NCBI RefSeq assembly: GCF_030247185.1
Contig: NC_080570.1
Location: forward strand, 79,767,716 to 79,831,715
Direction: 5' to 3'
DNA: 64,000 nt
Source of the DNA: Malaya genurostris
Lineage: Eukaryota > Arthropoda > Insecta > Diptera > Culicidae
This document shows positions 1-11,053 of this stretch, in pieces. The notes beneath the pieces are model-generated. The model searched no databases. It was not told the DNA's origin and saw only the letters and a list, made by a program, of their open reading frames with translations. The position numbers and the translations under genes were made by a program. Each line of letters begins with the position of its first letter. Position 1 is the stretch's first letter.

Positions 1-366
1 AGAGCAATGAAATGTACCGGATATATATTTCATGGTCCGTTAACGCATATCCTTGAACGAAGTTGGATGAGCTGTCTTGTCAGCGATTTGAAATTACATT
101 GAGATGCGGAACTTCCTGAAAAAAAATGGTCTGGAGCAGTTGATGAATATCGGGGACACAACTATTTCTTCAGCTTCAAGCAGTACGATTTACGACTTCC
201 ATCGGATTTCCATATAAATTATATAGGATATTTTTATAACTTTCATTATGATAACGTCCATTTAGATTTGACGTACACATTAAATAAAGAATATAAGTTT
301 CCATATAATTTCTATGAATTATATTCTGCATATGATTTATATGACAAATCTAATGAATATAAATAA
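1..366 (+). pseudogene. 3' end of an unrecognised coding sequence with one in-frame stop
   Basis: Frame 1 is open from the first base to a TAA at 364-366, except for one TGA at 100-102. The part after the TGA (about 87 codons) is rich in Tyr and Phe and has protein-like composition. The part before it (33 codons) runs in the same frame with no gap. No splice pair that would remove the TGA is obvious. I do not recognise the family and see no domain. It may be the degraded 3' end of a host gene that starts left of the window, or a sound gene with a sequencing error. Upstream context is missing, so a complete gene cannot be judged. Confidence 0.4.
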
Positions 367-646
367 GATTTTCATTTCAGTGTAGTTAGCAGTTCACTTT
401 GAAGTGAAGTCTTTTTTATTTCATCGACTTCTTCTAACACTGCATCGATAAAATGTTCGAAAGCAACGTTTGTTTACATCTAAGACAAGGCCTGACATCT
501 GGCTGCTTTTGTTTCAAATGGACCAGTTTCTGATTGGCTGATTTTGATGTTGCTACCTGCACATTGTGAAAAGAAAAAACTTTTGCAGGGTACGCGAGCA
601 ATGATGCCAAGTATAAAGAAAATCAGGAAACAAGTTTATTAAAATG

Positions 647-1275
647 TACACGCTGCCAAAAAAAACCCAACGGTTGACTTAAATTCACCTAACATGAAGT
701 AATCAAGCATGTTTTTAATTGTTGGGTGAAAAGTACTGTATCGATTGAGTAGTTTTCACTCAACAGTGTAGTTTACTTCAATAAGTTGCTGTTGGGTGAA
801 AAAATTTTGTGTGTTGCATCGCAGAAACTATCGGTCAACAATAGAGCAGCCTCAATTATATAGTCTGTAGATTTAATACTGTTGCAGCTCCAATTGCAAA
901 GTACAATGAATATGAATTCCCATAAGTGTGATTTAATTTTATTACTCATTCTGAATTTTGTAAATGTAACGGTAACAAACCATCTGAACATAATTACATT
1001 GTTGAAATATGTAAAAAGATAAATATTAAATAAATAAAGTAATCATAGTTGACTTTATTGTTTGTGTTTTATTTTTCAAACCATCGAACGAAAACTGAAA
1101 TCAAATTACCCAAGTTGATTTTTATATCGCTTGCGTAGTTTCTACCTAATCAGTACTATTGATGCTTTTACTCAAAAATAAGTAAAACCCATTTTACCCA
1201 AAATTGGCTTCCTGCACACAACCCCTCTATTGAGTGAAAAGTACTTAAAATTAGGTAATTTTTTGGCAGCGTGTA
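647..1275. mobile_element. TIR element (MITE-like), about 630 bp
   Basis: The ends form an inverted repeat, tacacgctgccaaaaaa on the left and its complement on the right. The interior is AT-rich and contains short motifs of the type gagtgaaaagtac repeated in both orientations. No transposase is visible, so it is non-autonomous. The flanks (367-646 and 1276-1664) hold no recognisable gene. Confidence 0.65.
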
Positions 1276-1664
1276 TAATTTTAGCTCACCAATGAAAATG
1301 AAAATTTTCGGAGAATGTTCCACTTTTTTCAATCTCATTGGTAATAAATGTTTATAGTGTTTGGTAATGTCATTGGTAATAAATGTTTATAACACTGTGT
1401 AATTAAAATAGACATCAAGCCGTTTTTCCTTTTCGTGAATTAAAGTGTAACCAAAAAGATTTGTTAAATTAGTGTAAACTCGAAAGTGTGTTTAGTTTTA
1501 CGAGAAGAATGAACTGTTGTTTTCCACACTGTGGTCGCACTAAACATTTCTATCCAAACCTGACTTTTTCCGGTTTCCAAAAGATCCGGTAATACGTCAA
1601 CTGTGGATTCGATTTTGCGGTTTTGTCATCAAAACTCAAACAATTGTTTTTAAGCATTAATATA

Positions 1665-1990
1665 TAGGCCCTTATTACCGGTGTCACCACACGGTGAACA
1701 CCAAGTGAAGTGACTGTGACCCTTATTATGAGTATCACTTCACGGTGGAAATCAAGTGAAGTGAATGTAGGTCCTTATTACGGAAGTCGCTTCAGAGATA
1801 AAAGTAATTACTTGAATGAACTTGATGTCATTATGAACATCACGCCACCAACATTTTGTTGAAAAAAATAGTTTTTTATACCACAGTGATCACTTCGCTA
1901 TGCGTGATACCGGTAATAGGTAAAATCAAGTGAAGTGACATGTAAGTGAAGTGAATGTGAAAGTGGAAGTGAGAACGGTAATAAGGTCCA
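1665..1990. mobile_element. TIR element with aagtgaagtga repeats
   Basis: The ends are ggcccttattaccg and its near complement cggtaataaggtcc, both next to TA dinucleotides, consistent with TA-targeted insertion. The interior is built from variants of aagtgaagtga on both strands. It lies about 230 bp upstream of the wuho start codon. No coding capacity is visible. Confidence 0.65.
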
Positions 1991-2225
1991 TAATAAAGAA
2001 ATGCATTCACCAAAACATTTTTCATGTTTTTTCAAATCAAAAACCTAAAGTCTACAAATTTAAATGTAATATTTTTTTCCTAGCATAGTTATTAAAAAAT
2101 CGGTAAATATGGCTACACTGTAGCCGATACGTAGGTATTTATTCCACAGGGCGAAAATGACGAGAAGGATGATTCGGAAGGAAGAATAAGAAGCCAGTTG
2201 TCAGGTCTTCTCTTATTTCACAATA

Positions 2226-3463
2226 ATGTCGTTATTGAAACTTTTTGGAAATTCATTGATATCTGCTTTCAACGATAAAATTTGTTATTTAAACGAGACA
2301 ACAAGTTGGTCTCATATGATAGATTTTTCATCTCCGTATGAAAAAGGGCGCCCACTTAAATATTTCGATGGGAATAATGAAAAACATCCTCGAGAGGATA
2401 TAGATCAGCAAATCGAATTAAGTGGCGGGTTGAATATTATTACCTCGCTGGAAGTGCACGAAAACAAATCTTTATTGGCTATAGTGACAAGCGACAAATC
2501 ATTGTTTCTTTACAAAATTGAAAATTTTGATGGACCTGAATGTCTTAAATTATTATCACGGCGACTAGTTGCAAGAGCTTCAAGTTGTATGCAATTTTCA
2601 GCCGGTGGTAGATTTGTTATTGTATGCGATAAAAGCGGCGATTGTTACGAGTATGATTGCGAGAATATAACCAAACCAGGTCGGTGGATCTTAGGTCATA
2701 TGAGTCAGGTGCTTGCCATACTTGTCAATTCAGATGATAGGTACATATTTTTTATTTTGAATAGAGTGTTGTCTAAAATAATTTCTTTTGTTTTAGCCTG
2801 ATTGTAACCAGCGAAAGAGATGAGAAAATACGTGTGACTAAATATCCTCAATGTCATACTATTCAAACATTTTGTCTTGGACACACCGAATTTGTCTCTG
2901 ATTTGAAGTTTCTAGACACCCAAAATGATACAATGTTACTTTCTCTGTCAGGAGATGAAACGCTACGTATATGGGAATATAGAACAGGGAAGGAATTGCT
3001 TCAAAAACAATTAAAATTACCAGGTATTAGACTGGCGACCAAACATTTAGACGATGGATATACATTGGTAGTCATTCTTTGCTACAAGCCAAATACATTA
3101 GCCGTGTACAGAATAACCACTGAAAACAATTTGCAATGCGAATTTATCCAGGATCTGAAAACTACGGAAAAAAATATTTATACTGCTTTAACGCTCGATG
3201 ATCATAACAACTTAATTGCACAGATAATAAATGCAGACACTTCTGAAGCGTCGCTGAAAAAGTATAAATTTGATCGCGAAAAAAACAAGTTCAGCGTAGA
3301 CAATAATGATTTCTCAAGTGAGCATATACTTAGTAATTTAAACAAGGAACATTTTCCGTACACTGATAAAGTCTCCTCTCTGTTTAAGAAAAAATTTGAT
3401 AATATTAAGGTTTATCTCGAACGTAAACGAAAGAGAATTGATGACACCAATAAAGAATTTTAA
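2226..3463 (+). CDS. wuho: wuho, WD-repeat subunit of tRNA (guanine-N7) methyltransferase (WDR4/Trm82 family)
   Basis: Two exons, 2226-2740 and 2797-3463, are separated by a 56-bp intron (gtacat...ttttag). Spliced, they give 393 residues. WD-type blades fall near residues 68-99, 112-147, 153-190 and 205-245; the last contains FCLGHTEFVSDLKF, typical of Trm82/WDR4, and the third runs across the splice junction. The C-terminus is basic (KRKRI), consistent with nuclear localisation. By family knowledge the protein has no catalytic activity itself and supports the Mettl1-type enzyme that makes m7G46 in tRNAs; in Drosophila, wuho is needed in the germ line. The ATG is the first in frame after the leader. 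The gene converges on Rpt4, with 104 bp between the stop codons. It appears intact. Confidence 0.9.
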
Positions 3464-3514
3464 CAAAATTTTTCTCAAATTTTGAGTGTTGTACACGCAA
3501 TTGATTAAGATAAT

Positions 3515-3520
3515 TTTATT
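3515..3520 (-). promoter_or_regulatory. polyadenylation signal AATAAA for Rpt4
   Basis: On the minus strand AATAAA lies 48 nt after the Rpt4 stop codon. It sits in the 104-bp interval shared with the 3' end of wuho, so the two transcripts probably overlap at their 3' ends. Confidence 0.5.
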
Positions 3521-3567
3521 AGTATTGCAGAAATATAATCAAACATTTTCATTTCTGCAGAAGTTAT

Positions 3568-5182
3568 TCACACTGGCTTGTAATCCAACTTGCTCTCCAA
3601 GCGTTTGTTATCGGCTACCTTGCGAACAGCTTTCATGAAATCCTCCTGAATTACATACTCCCGTTCGGCCCGTATCGCGAATAGTCCAGCTTCTGTGCAA
3701 ACATTACGCAAATCAGCTCCGTTGAAGTTATCAGAAAGTTTGACTACAGCTTCATAGTCGATGTCCCCGTGTTTTGCTATCGGTGCAGCATGAATTTTCA
3801 AAATCTCCAATCTATTGGAAAAAAAAGTTAGTAAAGAGAAATAACATTTGCCCCGATCCTGTATTTCGTTCGAATCGGATTATTCCGTTCGTATACGGAA
3901 TTTTGCATTCTGTATCTCGATCGAGTTTGAGTTTTTCATATAAAAGCATCATTCGATCGAATTACAGAATACAAATTTTTACATTCGATCGAAATAATCC
4001 GATTCCAACGAAATACAGAATCGGGGTGATTAAAAAGAAGCATTCAGTGCTATACTTTTCTGCTAAAGGTTTCTATGTATTGTTCTTAACATTTTCACAA
4101 AATAAAATGCTTACGAGGAAGAAAGAATTTTGGATCAAAAATTGGCTCACCTGGCTTGTTCATTGGGTAGAGGAATTTCTATTTTTCTATCTAAACGACC
4201 TGGTCGCAATAGAGCTGGATCTAATGTATCGGGTCTGTTAGTGGCCATAATCATCTTGACCTGACCGAGAGAGTCAAATCCATCCATTTGATTAAGTAGT
4301 TCCATTAATGTGCGTTGGATCTCTCGATCAGCTGAAGTACCCTCAGAGAAACGTCTTCCACCAATAGCATCAATCTCGTCCATAAAAATGATGCATGGTT
4401 GATGATCTCGAGCGTAATTGAACATTTCTCGTATCAAACGAGCAGATTCTCCAATATACTTATCTACGATGGCAGATGATACTACTTTTAAAAAGTTGGC
4501 ATCCAATTGTGAAGCCACGGCTCGTGCCAGAAGGGTTTTCCCAGTTCCGGGTGGCCCATAAAGTAAGCATCCTTTTGGCGGAGTGATGCCCACACGTAAA
4601 AATAATTCAGGATTAAGTAAAGGAAGTTCTATTACTTCTCGCAGTTCTCGAATTTGTTCTGATAAACCACCAATTGCAGAATATGTGACCTCGCCTGGAT
4701 CTTCATGAGACATATTATAAACAAGAGGATCTACTTCACGTGGTAGATATCTCATTATCGTTAAAGTTGTCATGTCCAATGCAACACGAGTTCCAGATTT
4801 TAGTTTAGTTTTATCCAATTGTCGACGACATCCTACGACATAACGAGGACCATTAGTGGCTTTCACAATAAATTTATCTTCGGTCAGTTGTTTCAAAACC
4901 TCGCCTACAATTTGACCAACACTTTGAAGAGCCTTCAAATCATTTTCCGATTTATCGAATTGCTTCGTTAACTCTTTTAATGATTCTCTCACTAAAAAAA
5001 AAAGTAACCAACTTAACTGTAGTGACTGGCAAGTCATTCTTCTGTATCTAACCTCCATTTTGGAAGCAAAAAATAAACAACTTACATTCTTTTAATCTGG
5101 ATTCCACTTCCTTATGCTCTAATAATTTTTTACGGTATTCTTGTAATGCTTTCTCGCGAGCAGATTCTACAGTCGATGCCAT
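3568..5182 (-). CDS. Rpt4: 26S proteasome regulatory ATPase Rpt4 (subunit 10B, PSMC6)
   Basis: Three exons on the minus strand (5182-5086, 4991-4151, 3811-3568) join in frame to give 393 residues, the usual length for Rpt4. The junctions are gtaag/ttttag and gtgag/caatag. In order: an N-terminal coiled coil (first ~60 residues), an OB-type region, then the AAA+ module with Walker A GPPGTGKT (about 178-185), Walker B IIFMDEID (about 233-240) and the arginine-finger segment RPGRLDR (about 295-300). The C-terminus, LDYKPV, is typical of Rpt4 and lacks the HbYX tail of Rpt2, Rpt3 and Rpt5. The protein is one of six ATPases in the 19S base that unfold substrates for the 20S core. The gene looks intact. 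Its second intron contains a TIR element. Confidence 0.96.
3851..4026. mobile_element. 176-bp TIR element in Rpt4 intron 2
   Basis: The outer ~45 bases form an imperfect inverted repeat beginning ccccgat(c/t)ctgtatttcg. Shorter cgatcgaat-type palindromes lie inside. The whole element lies within the 339-bp intron (3812-4150) and has no coding capacity. Confidence 0.7.
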
Positions 5183-6065
5183 TTTCCTTTAATAAAATGA
5201 AAATTGAATGATTTATCATTAACTTTATACTCAACAGCACAAATTGGACTGTATCAATCAGCGTTGCCAGGTCATTTTTCCAAAAATCTGTATTCGGCGC
5301 AAAAATCTATCTGTACCAGAGATGCCAGATATTTTCATAGAAAATCAGTATTCTTTGTATAAAAAACATGTATTAATCTGTATTCCCTAATAAAATGAAA
5401 TTCTTACAACAAAATGATGCTAAAATATGTTATTCCAATAGATTGTGGTTGTAGATTCAATCAGTCATTGCCGGGCTGACAAGAATATTCAACATCGAAG
5501 TTTCATAGTTTTTTTTATCCACACTTGAATTGTAATTCCATATATTTATCTAGTTTGAAATTGATGAGTTTATAATTTGACATGGAATTTCAACGCCCAA
5601 TATGCAACGTCAAGTCGGTCCATACAACTCTCAGTTTTACAACAAAGTTTCATGATGCCATTACTTCCTTGAATAAAGTACTGTCTCTGAGCGTATCTTT
5701 TTCCAATAAATCATCTTTTCTGTTAGTTTTTCATTCATTTGGCTTCTCCAATATATGTTTCCACTCAGTCATTGAAAAAAAATTGAATATCAGTTCAAAA
5801 TGGTTTCAAATTATAATATAAATGGATTTCACAGATCATATTAATTTATGATTTGTCTTTTGATTGATAGACTTTTATATCGTCACTGGAATCAAAAACT
5901 AAAAGATAGCTCAGACAGAAAAGTAAATTTTTTTCTTTCTTACTTATTGTGAGATCTGTATAAATCTGTATTAAATTGAGGAAATCTGTATAAAATCTGT
6001 ACTCTGAATTAAATCTGTATGCGCATGTAAAAATCTGTATAATACAGATAAATCTGTATAAATAA
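5183..6065. repeat. AT-rich repeat with many aaatctgtat motifs
   Basis: From about 5262 (tgccaggtca...) the sequence is rich in aatctgtat/aaaatctgta motifs, densest at 5950-6060. Related motifs resume after the next TIR element, at about 6520-6550. Similar edges occur at about 49273 and, inverted, at about 54160-54220. It is probably an old TIR element that was split by the 6067-6511 element. No gene is seen, and the possible reading frame at 5582-5821 has no recognisable character. Confidence 0.45.
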
Positions 6066-6066
6066 C

Positions 6067-6511
6067 GGCCCTTACACGATCATTAAAAGTGTCATTACTA
6101 AGTAATGACACTTCTGCTCATACGCTCGTCATTACTGCATTAGTGTACATCATTACTTTTTAGCATTACACGTTCATTATTATTGATGAGTATTTGTAAC
6201 TACTCCAGCAATAGCAATAACAATATTTTTATTTTCGTTTAGTTGAAAATAAATTTGATTTGCCATTGAAACGTTAAGATTAATGAAATATCAACAATTT
6301 AAATCTACACTTTGTCATTTTTTCGCGTATAGTTCTAAAGATATTCAGCACTTCCATAAAAAAAATAAGAAGAAGAAATAATGTTGGTAATGATGGAAAA
6401 TCCGAAATTCCATCATTACTCGTGTCATTACTGAACTCGTAGACCTTACACGATCATTAAAAGTGTCATTACTTTTTAGTAATGACACTTTTAATGATCG
6501 TGTAAGGGCCG
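6067..6511. mobile_element. TIR element with ggcccttacacgatcatt ends
   Basis: A TIR of about 34 bp (ggcccttacacgatcatt and onward) closes the element at both ends. The right end also contains a second inverted copy, so 6444-6507 is a nearly perfect 64-bp palindrome centred on tttttag. A related right end (gtgtaagggccgct) is seen near 54150. Non-coding. Confidence 0.7.
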
Positions 6512-6593
6512 CTAATGGCATCTCTAATCTGTACCACATTGGCATATTGTCGCAAAACTGAAATGTAGAGGCGCTGCTTGCTTAAAGATGATA

Positions 6594-8343
6594 CACTGAG
6601 AAAAATACTATAGTAGCCGTAACCTGTTTATCATGGTCATTTCAACTATATACTTAAATAGTAACTACGACCATGATATGAGATTATTCATTATCTGTAT
6701 TGTATAAAGTACTAGATAACAAAAACTACAACTTGAGAAGACTATTTGTTTTTATGACTTTTCTGGTATGGTCATTCTAACAATGGTTGTCATCTCAAAA
6801 CTAAGAACAAATAGATAAAATAACCATCACAAGGAAGGTGAAATCGCTCATGATAAATTTGAGAAGAGAAGTAGTTACTGCCACCATGTCAGTATGTTCT
6901 TCTTTACAATGTACAAATGTTACCATGAGTACATATATAGTTGGCTAGAAGATTGTGAAGTTTGAAAACACTATTCATATTGTTCATATGAACAGAATCC
7001 ATGTGATAACTACATGACCGTATAGTGCTTTTCAACCGACTATGTATTTTATTGAGACTGACTATACAAACTGTCAATAAACGCATCTATTTTTTCATCG
7101 GCATAAAAAAGTTTCAGTATGGCTGAAAATTTTGTAAGTGTATAACAAAACTGGAGTGATGGATGCAAAGTTTTTGTATTTTGTGATTGTGCATAATTGC
7201 ATTTTTAAGTTTTATAGTCATACTCGTTTCCGTCGTTGAAATTGAACTTTTCAACTTGTTTTCAGTCAAGTCGAATCGTTATGTAAATGGACGTCTTGTA
7301 TACGAAAAATTAATCAATTATAGGCCGCGGGGGAACAACATAAGCTCTTTATGACACGAGAAGTAGCAAGATATCTCAGTGCGGTAATCTAACAGATATT
7401 GAAGTTTACTTCTTGACTCGGCTGTTGATATCGTTCTAGCTGCTCATTCTTGTTCCGGGAAATACTTCACCGGATAGTGATCTAGATTCCTGGATCAGCA
7501 ACTGCAACCAGTAATGCTTCTACGTCAATCATCAACCTTTCAACAGACAACGCCGTAATGAGTGATGCAGCATTGAACTGATGTCACCACATGAACTGAA
7601 GTGACAGTTCCCAGTTCCAGACAGATTATGTCGACCAGCGGACGTGAAAACGCACCGTTTCCGACTACGACTCGATGCACCTGCCATCGCAGCATGAGGA
7701 TTCCTTCCTGATGAGGACCCTGAGTGAAATATCCCGTTGGAAACTTGCTATCTGAACTGGGCAAACATTAGCAGTGGAATCAGTAGCGGTGCGGTGGCGG
7801 TACGACGGTCCGTTCCGATCCACACCTCAATATGACTACTACGATGCTCGATGTCACTCCGATGCGTCCACGCAAGCAGTAACACGTTACTTCAACATGG
7901 GCAATATTATAAAATTTGATTCGAAAATAAAACAGATCATTAACAATTTTTTTTATTTTTCTAGTACTTAGTAGGATTTTAAATTCATTTAACATTTAAA
8001 CATTTGCGCATATTTTTCTGACATTCAATATTGTCGAATCAACCATTATTTTGAGTTTCGAAATAACTAGAAGTGAAAAGTCAAAAATACCATGGCTCTG
8101 GTTATAACAAAAAGAATAATGTAAAAAATGCAATTGTGGTTACGCTAACCATCATATTGGTAATAGTTATTCAGACAATATTCTGTTCAATATTACTGCT
8201 CAAAAGGCAAAGCCTCATACAGTAAAAATGAACTTGACCATTGTTGAAATCACCTGATTGAATTGTCGGCTGAAAACCACTACACTCGCATGGTCAAAAT
8301 GATCCCTGATATAGTGACTGGTACCATAACATTTTTCTGAGTG
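6594..8343. mobile_element. TA-flanked TIR element, about 1.75 kb
   Basis: The left end cactgagaaaaat and right end atttttctgagtg are inverted to one another and both are bordered by TA (6592-6593 and 8344-8345), the signature of TA-targeting elements. The similarity continues imperfectly for about 25 bp. The interior between about 7320 and 7920 is richer in GC than its surroundings and partly coding-like, but every frame is broken and I cannot name a product. It may be captured or decayed coding sequence. Confidence 0.55.
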
Positions 8344-8374
8344 TACTCTTAGCAAGAGCTGTCAAATCGGTACA

Positions 8375-9397
8375 CACGCTTACTTGTGGGTACTCAGTGG
8401 CTGAATCAAAAGTACTCATTTTCGAAAACTGTAACCAGCTGTCAAAAAATGAGTAAAATATAAAACTTTCACTGAGTAGAATTAGCTTCATCCGACATTT
8501 TCATGTTTGAAATTTTGAAGACTTAAAGTTGCTCAAAATGGAAAAAATCAGAGATCTAGGGGACAGTGAGTCGTATGAGGCTCTAGTTGGTAAGTAGAGC
8601 TAGCTTCTGCGAGGATTTCTCTGTATTTTTGCAAGTTTGTCTAAAAAGGGATCAACAAATCCGGATCGGAGACCTGGAATTTTCCAGAGGAGCTACTATT
8701 TTCTCCGGTCATACAGTGGACTCAGGTATTAAGACGAAATTATCAATCCACTAGGCGCTATTCAATCAACTACATGATTTTTCAGAACCTGACTGATTAC
8801 TTGGTATCTGCAAATAGAGTCCCGCATCTAGTTTGTGATGCTGAAACGTTTAAAATTGGATCATACTGTGTCATTGTTGATGGTGTTGTTGTGTTAAAAA
8901 ACAGTTCTATCAGAAATGCTGTAGACATATATTTTAAAACGTTCTCCGTCTTCGTCATACAAATTCCAACACTAGTGAAAATTCTTCACGATTGTAATTT
9001 ACAAAACGAAAAAAACATACAGCTCAAAAAACGGTGCATAAAATTGCCGGAGTGCTTAAGCTCTACTTATGTGAAAACAGAAATTATTTCATAAAACTAA
9101 ACAATTTGAAGACAATACTGCGTCTGAAATTAAATGAAAATTTGTAAAACTATTAGTTTTCTTTTTAGTTGTTGAGAAATCATAGAGACGTAAAATCTAT
9201 CCATATTCAATGAAAAAATGAGTAATTTCCACTCGCTTACAAGTGTCAACAAAAACGAGTAATTTCTACTCAAATTTTGCGAAAAACGTATTTACCCAAA
9301 ATTGCGTAATACCTATTCTACTCAATTTTGGGTAGGTATAGTTTTTGCGAAATTGGGTAACTTTTGACTCAATTTTGGGTAGCCACAAATAAGCGTG
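8375..9397 (+). mobile_element. TIR element of the cacgcttacttgtgg family carrying a small gene
   Basis: The left end cacgcttacttgtggg and right end gccacaaataagcgtg are inverted repeats. The subterminal regions consist of gagtaa/ttactc-type motifs. Between them lies an apparent three-exon gene (8538-9094). The next TIR element (9398-10183) abuts directly, with no spacer. A shorter, diverged relative at 53169-53800 shares the ends and the first exon in the same relative orientation. Confidence 0.7.
8538..9094 (+). CDS. predicted three-exon gene inside a TIR element, unknown function
   Basis: Exons 8538-8589, 8649-8725 and 8786-9094 can be joined through GT..AG introns (G|gtaagt...aaaag; CAG|gtatta...ttttcag) into an uninterrupted frame of 145 residues. 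The first exon reads MEKIRDLGDSESYEALV. The last contains VPHLVCDAETF, SYCVIVDGVVV and NAVDIYFKTFSVFVIQIP. From memory this resembles the C-terminal region of uncharacterised animal proteins with a hydrophobic CFVI...AVDxCFKxFYVF pattern, some of them SAM-containing in fish; I have not verified this. The intron positions are inferred from sequence only. The sister element at 53169-53800 keeps a first exon of the same length and phase, so the gene was part of the element before the copies diverged. It may be a captured host gene fragment or an element-encoded protein. Confidence 0.5.
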
Positions 9398-10183
9398 CAC
9401 GCTTAGAAAAAGTTACTCAGAGTTTGAGTACTAGTTACTCATTTTCAAATGATACATGGAAACGTCAAAAATTGAGTAGTTACCATCAATACTAATGAGT
9501 AACTCTTACTCTAAAAGTTGTAATAACCATTTGTAGCAACAGGTTCTATTTTTTGTTAGTGAGATCGCGTATTTGAAGAGTCCCTTAACACAAACGGTGT
9601 TGTGTCTGTAAAAACCACAATTTTTAGACTGTCCTCTTGGTTGTGCCATCGACGCAGTTATTGTGTCCAGAAGGGATCCGTACTGTGCTTCAGAATGGAA
9701 ACAAATATGCTCAAGTGTGGCATTTATGAGGAACAAGTGTCTGATTTGTTGTCTGAGAAGTACTGACATGTGTGTTAAGCTACGATTGACACACTACCCC
9801 AAGCGATCGCCACTTGATATGATATCTCGAAGTTAAAAATCAATTGTAAACGGAATAATAAATAAACACAGTATGATTATTTTATGTGTTGCGTGTCAAT
9901 TACTAAATATTTTAATACAATACAATTTAAAAGAGGAGCAATTTTACGCAAATTTGGTATATGTGGAATAAAATTTCATTTAGAATTTAACTAATTACTC
10001 TATTTTTGGCACATGGGCAAATAAAGCATTACTCAGTAAATGAGTAGATTTTACCCAAAAATCGTTTCCAGTGGAAGAACTCAAATTTGAGTAACAAAGG
10101 AGTTACTCTAAATTAGAGTTGTTCCACTTTTTCTATAGATGAGTGGGATCTTACTCATTTTTGAGTAACTATTTTTAGGCGTG
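9398..10183. mobile_element. TIR element of the cacgcttagaaaaag family, copy 1
   Basis: Starts cacgcttagaaaaagttact and ends with the inverted tttttaggcgtg followed by TA. The interior is rich in gagtaa/ttactc words. It is closely related to the copy at 50548-51211, including an internal block (taataaccatttgtagcaac). No transposase is visible. Confidence 0.7.
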
Positions 10184-11045
10184 TAGGAAAATTTCTAATT
10201 ACTCCACCTTTTCAACAATTTCTTATGAAAACGGGCAAATTCATTTGAAAGATCATAGTAGAAGTTGAAGAAAAAGTTTTTACTCTGAGGTGGTAATGTT
10301 GATCTTAGTTCATTTTTCGAAATTTCCCGCTTATTCAGAATAGAGCATTAAGCTTGGTTTGATACCATTTTTCAAATGTCTGGAAATAACAAATACAGTA
10401 TCCAAAATAAATAGTACTCGATCGCTATACAATCTAGTACTTGAGAAATCAACATTACACTGGTTTCTGTTTAAAAAAATGTTGATCCGAAAAAACCTAA
10501 CCTTACCCAATTTCACACATTTCTGAAGATTTTCCATGTTTAATCGTAGTTTACACTAAAAAAAGTAGTGGTACTTTGAAATCGATTTTCTTCTACTCTA
10601 TATAATTCATTGTACTATATTATGTTGTTTTTTATTATTATTTTCATTATTACATTTATTGTTATTATTATTACAAACCATCAGGCAGGTTTAAGCTGGT
10701 ACAGCGAATTCTTTTATTATATGGCCGGATGTTATTGCTGGAAGGCGCCGGGTCATCAAAGCCCATTTTGGCCAGCAGTAATATGAAAGTTATCTGATAA
10801 TCAAATTCGGATCTACTGTAAGTCTACCTGCATCCACTGGTAATGCCTTGAACTGATGGTGGCTTCACACATACATACATACATACATACATACCGCAGA
10901 ATATCTTTTTTCTCAGGGAAAGTTAGAATGTAAAAGATAATTTGTTTTGCGTTTCGTTGAGACGAATTACAAGTTACGTTTTTACTGTACTGTATTATTT
11001 TGTTTTGAAGCATTTATTTATTTATTAAACAACCAGATATTGTGT
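10184..11045. other. interval without a recognisable gene; short CATA microsatellite
   Basis: AT-rich sequence. The only structure is a short run of about six acat units near 10868-10893. The open frames on the minus strand (10331-10537 and 10813-11013) have no recognisable motif. Confidence 0.4.
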
Positions 11046-11053
11046 ATTGTTAT

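Noticed and set aside
100..102. Selenocysteine-type recoding of the TGA
   Set aside because: No SECIS-like structure was recognised and the fragment has no known selenoprotein features; mutation or error is simpler.
7540..7971. A host gene at this GC-richer stretch
   Set aside because: Both strands have frames, but none has splice support or a recognisable motif, and stops interrupt every longer reading.
10868..10893. Regulatory CATA element
   Set aside because: A short tetranucleotide microsatellite with no context that suggests function.
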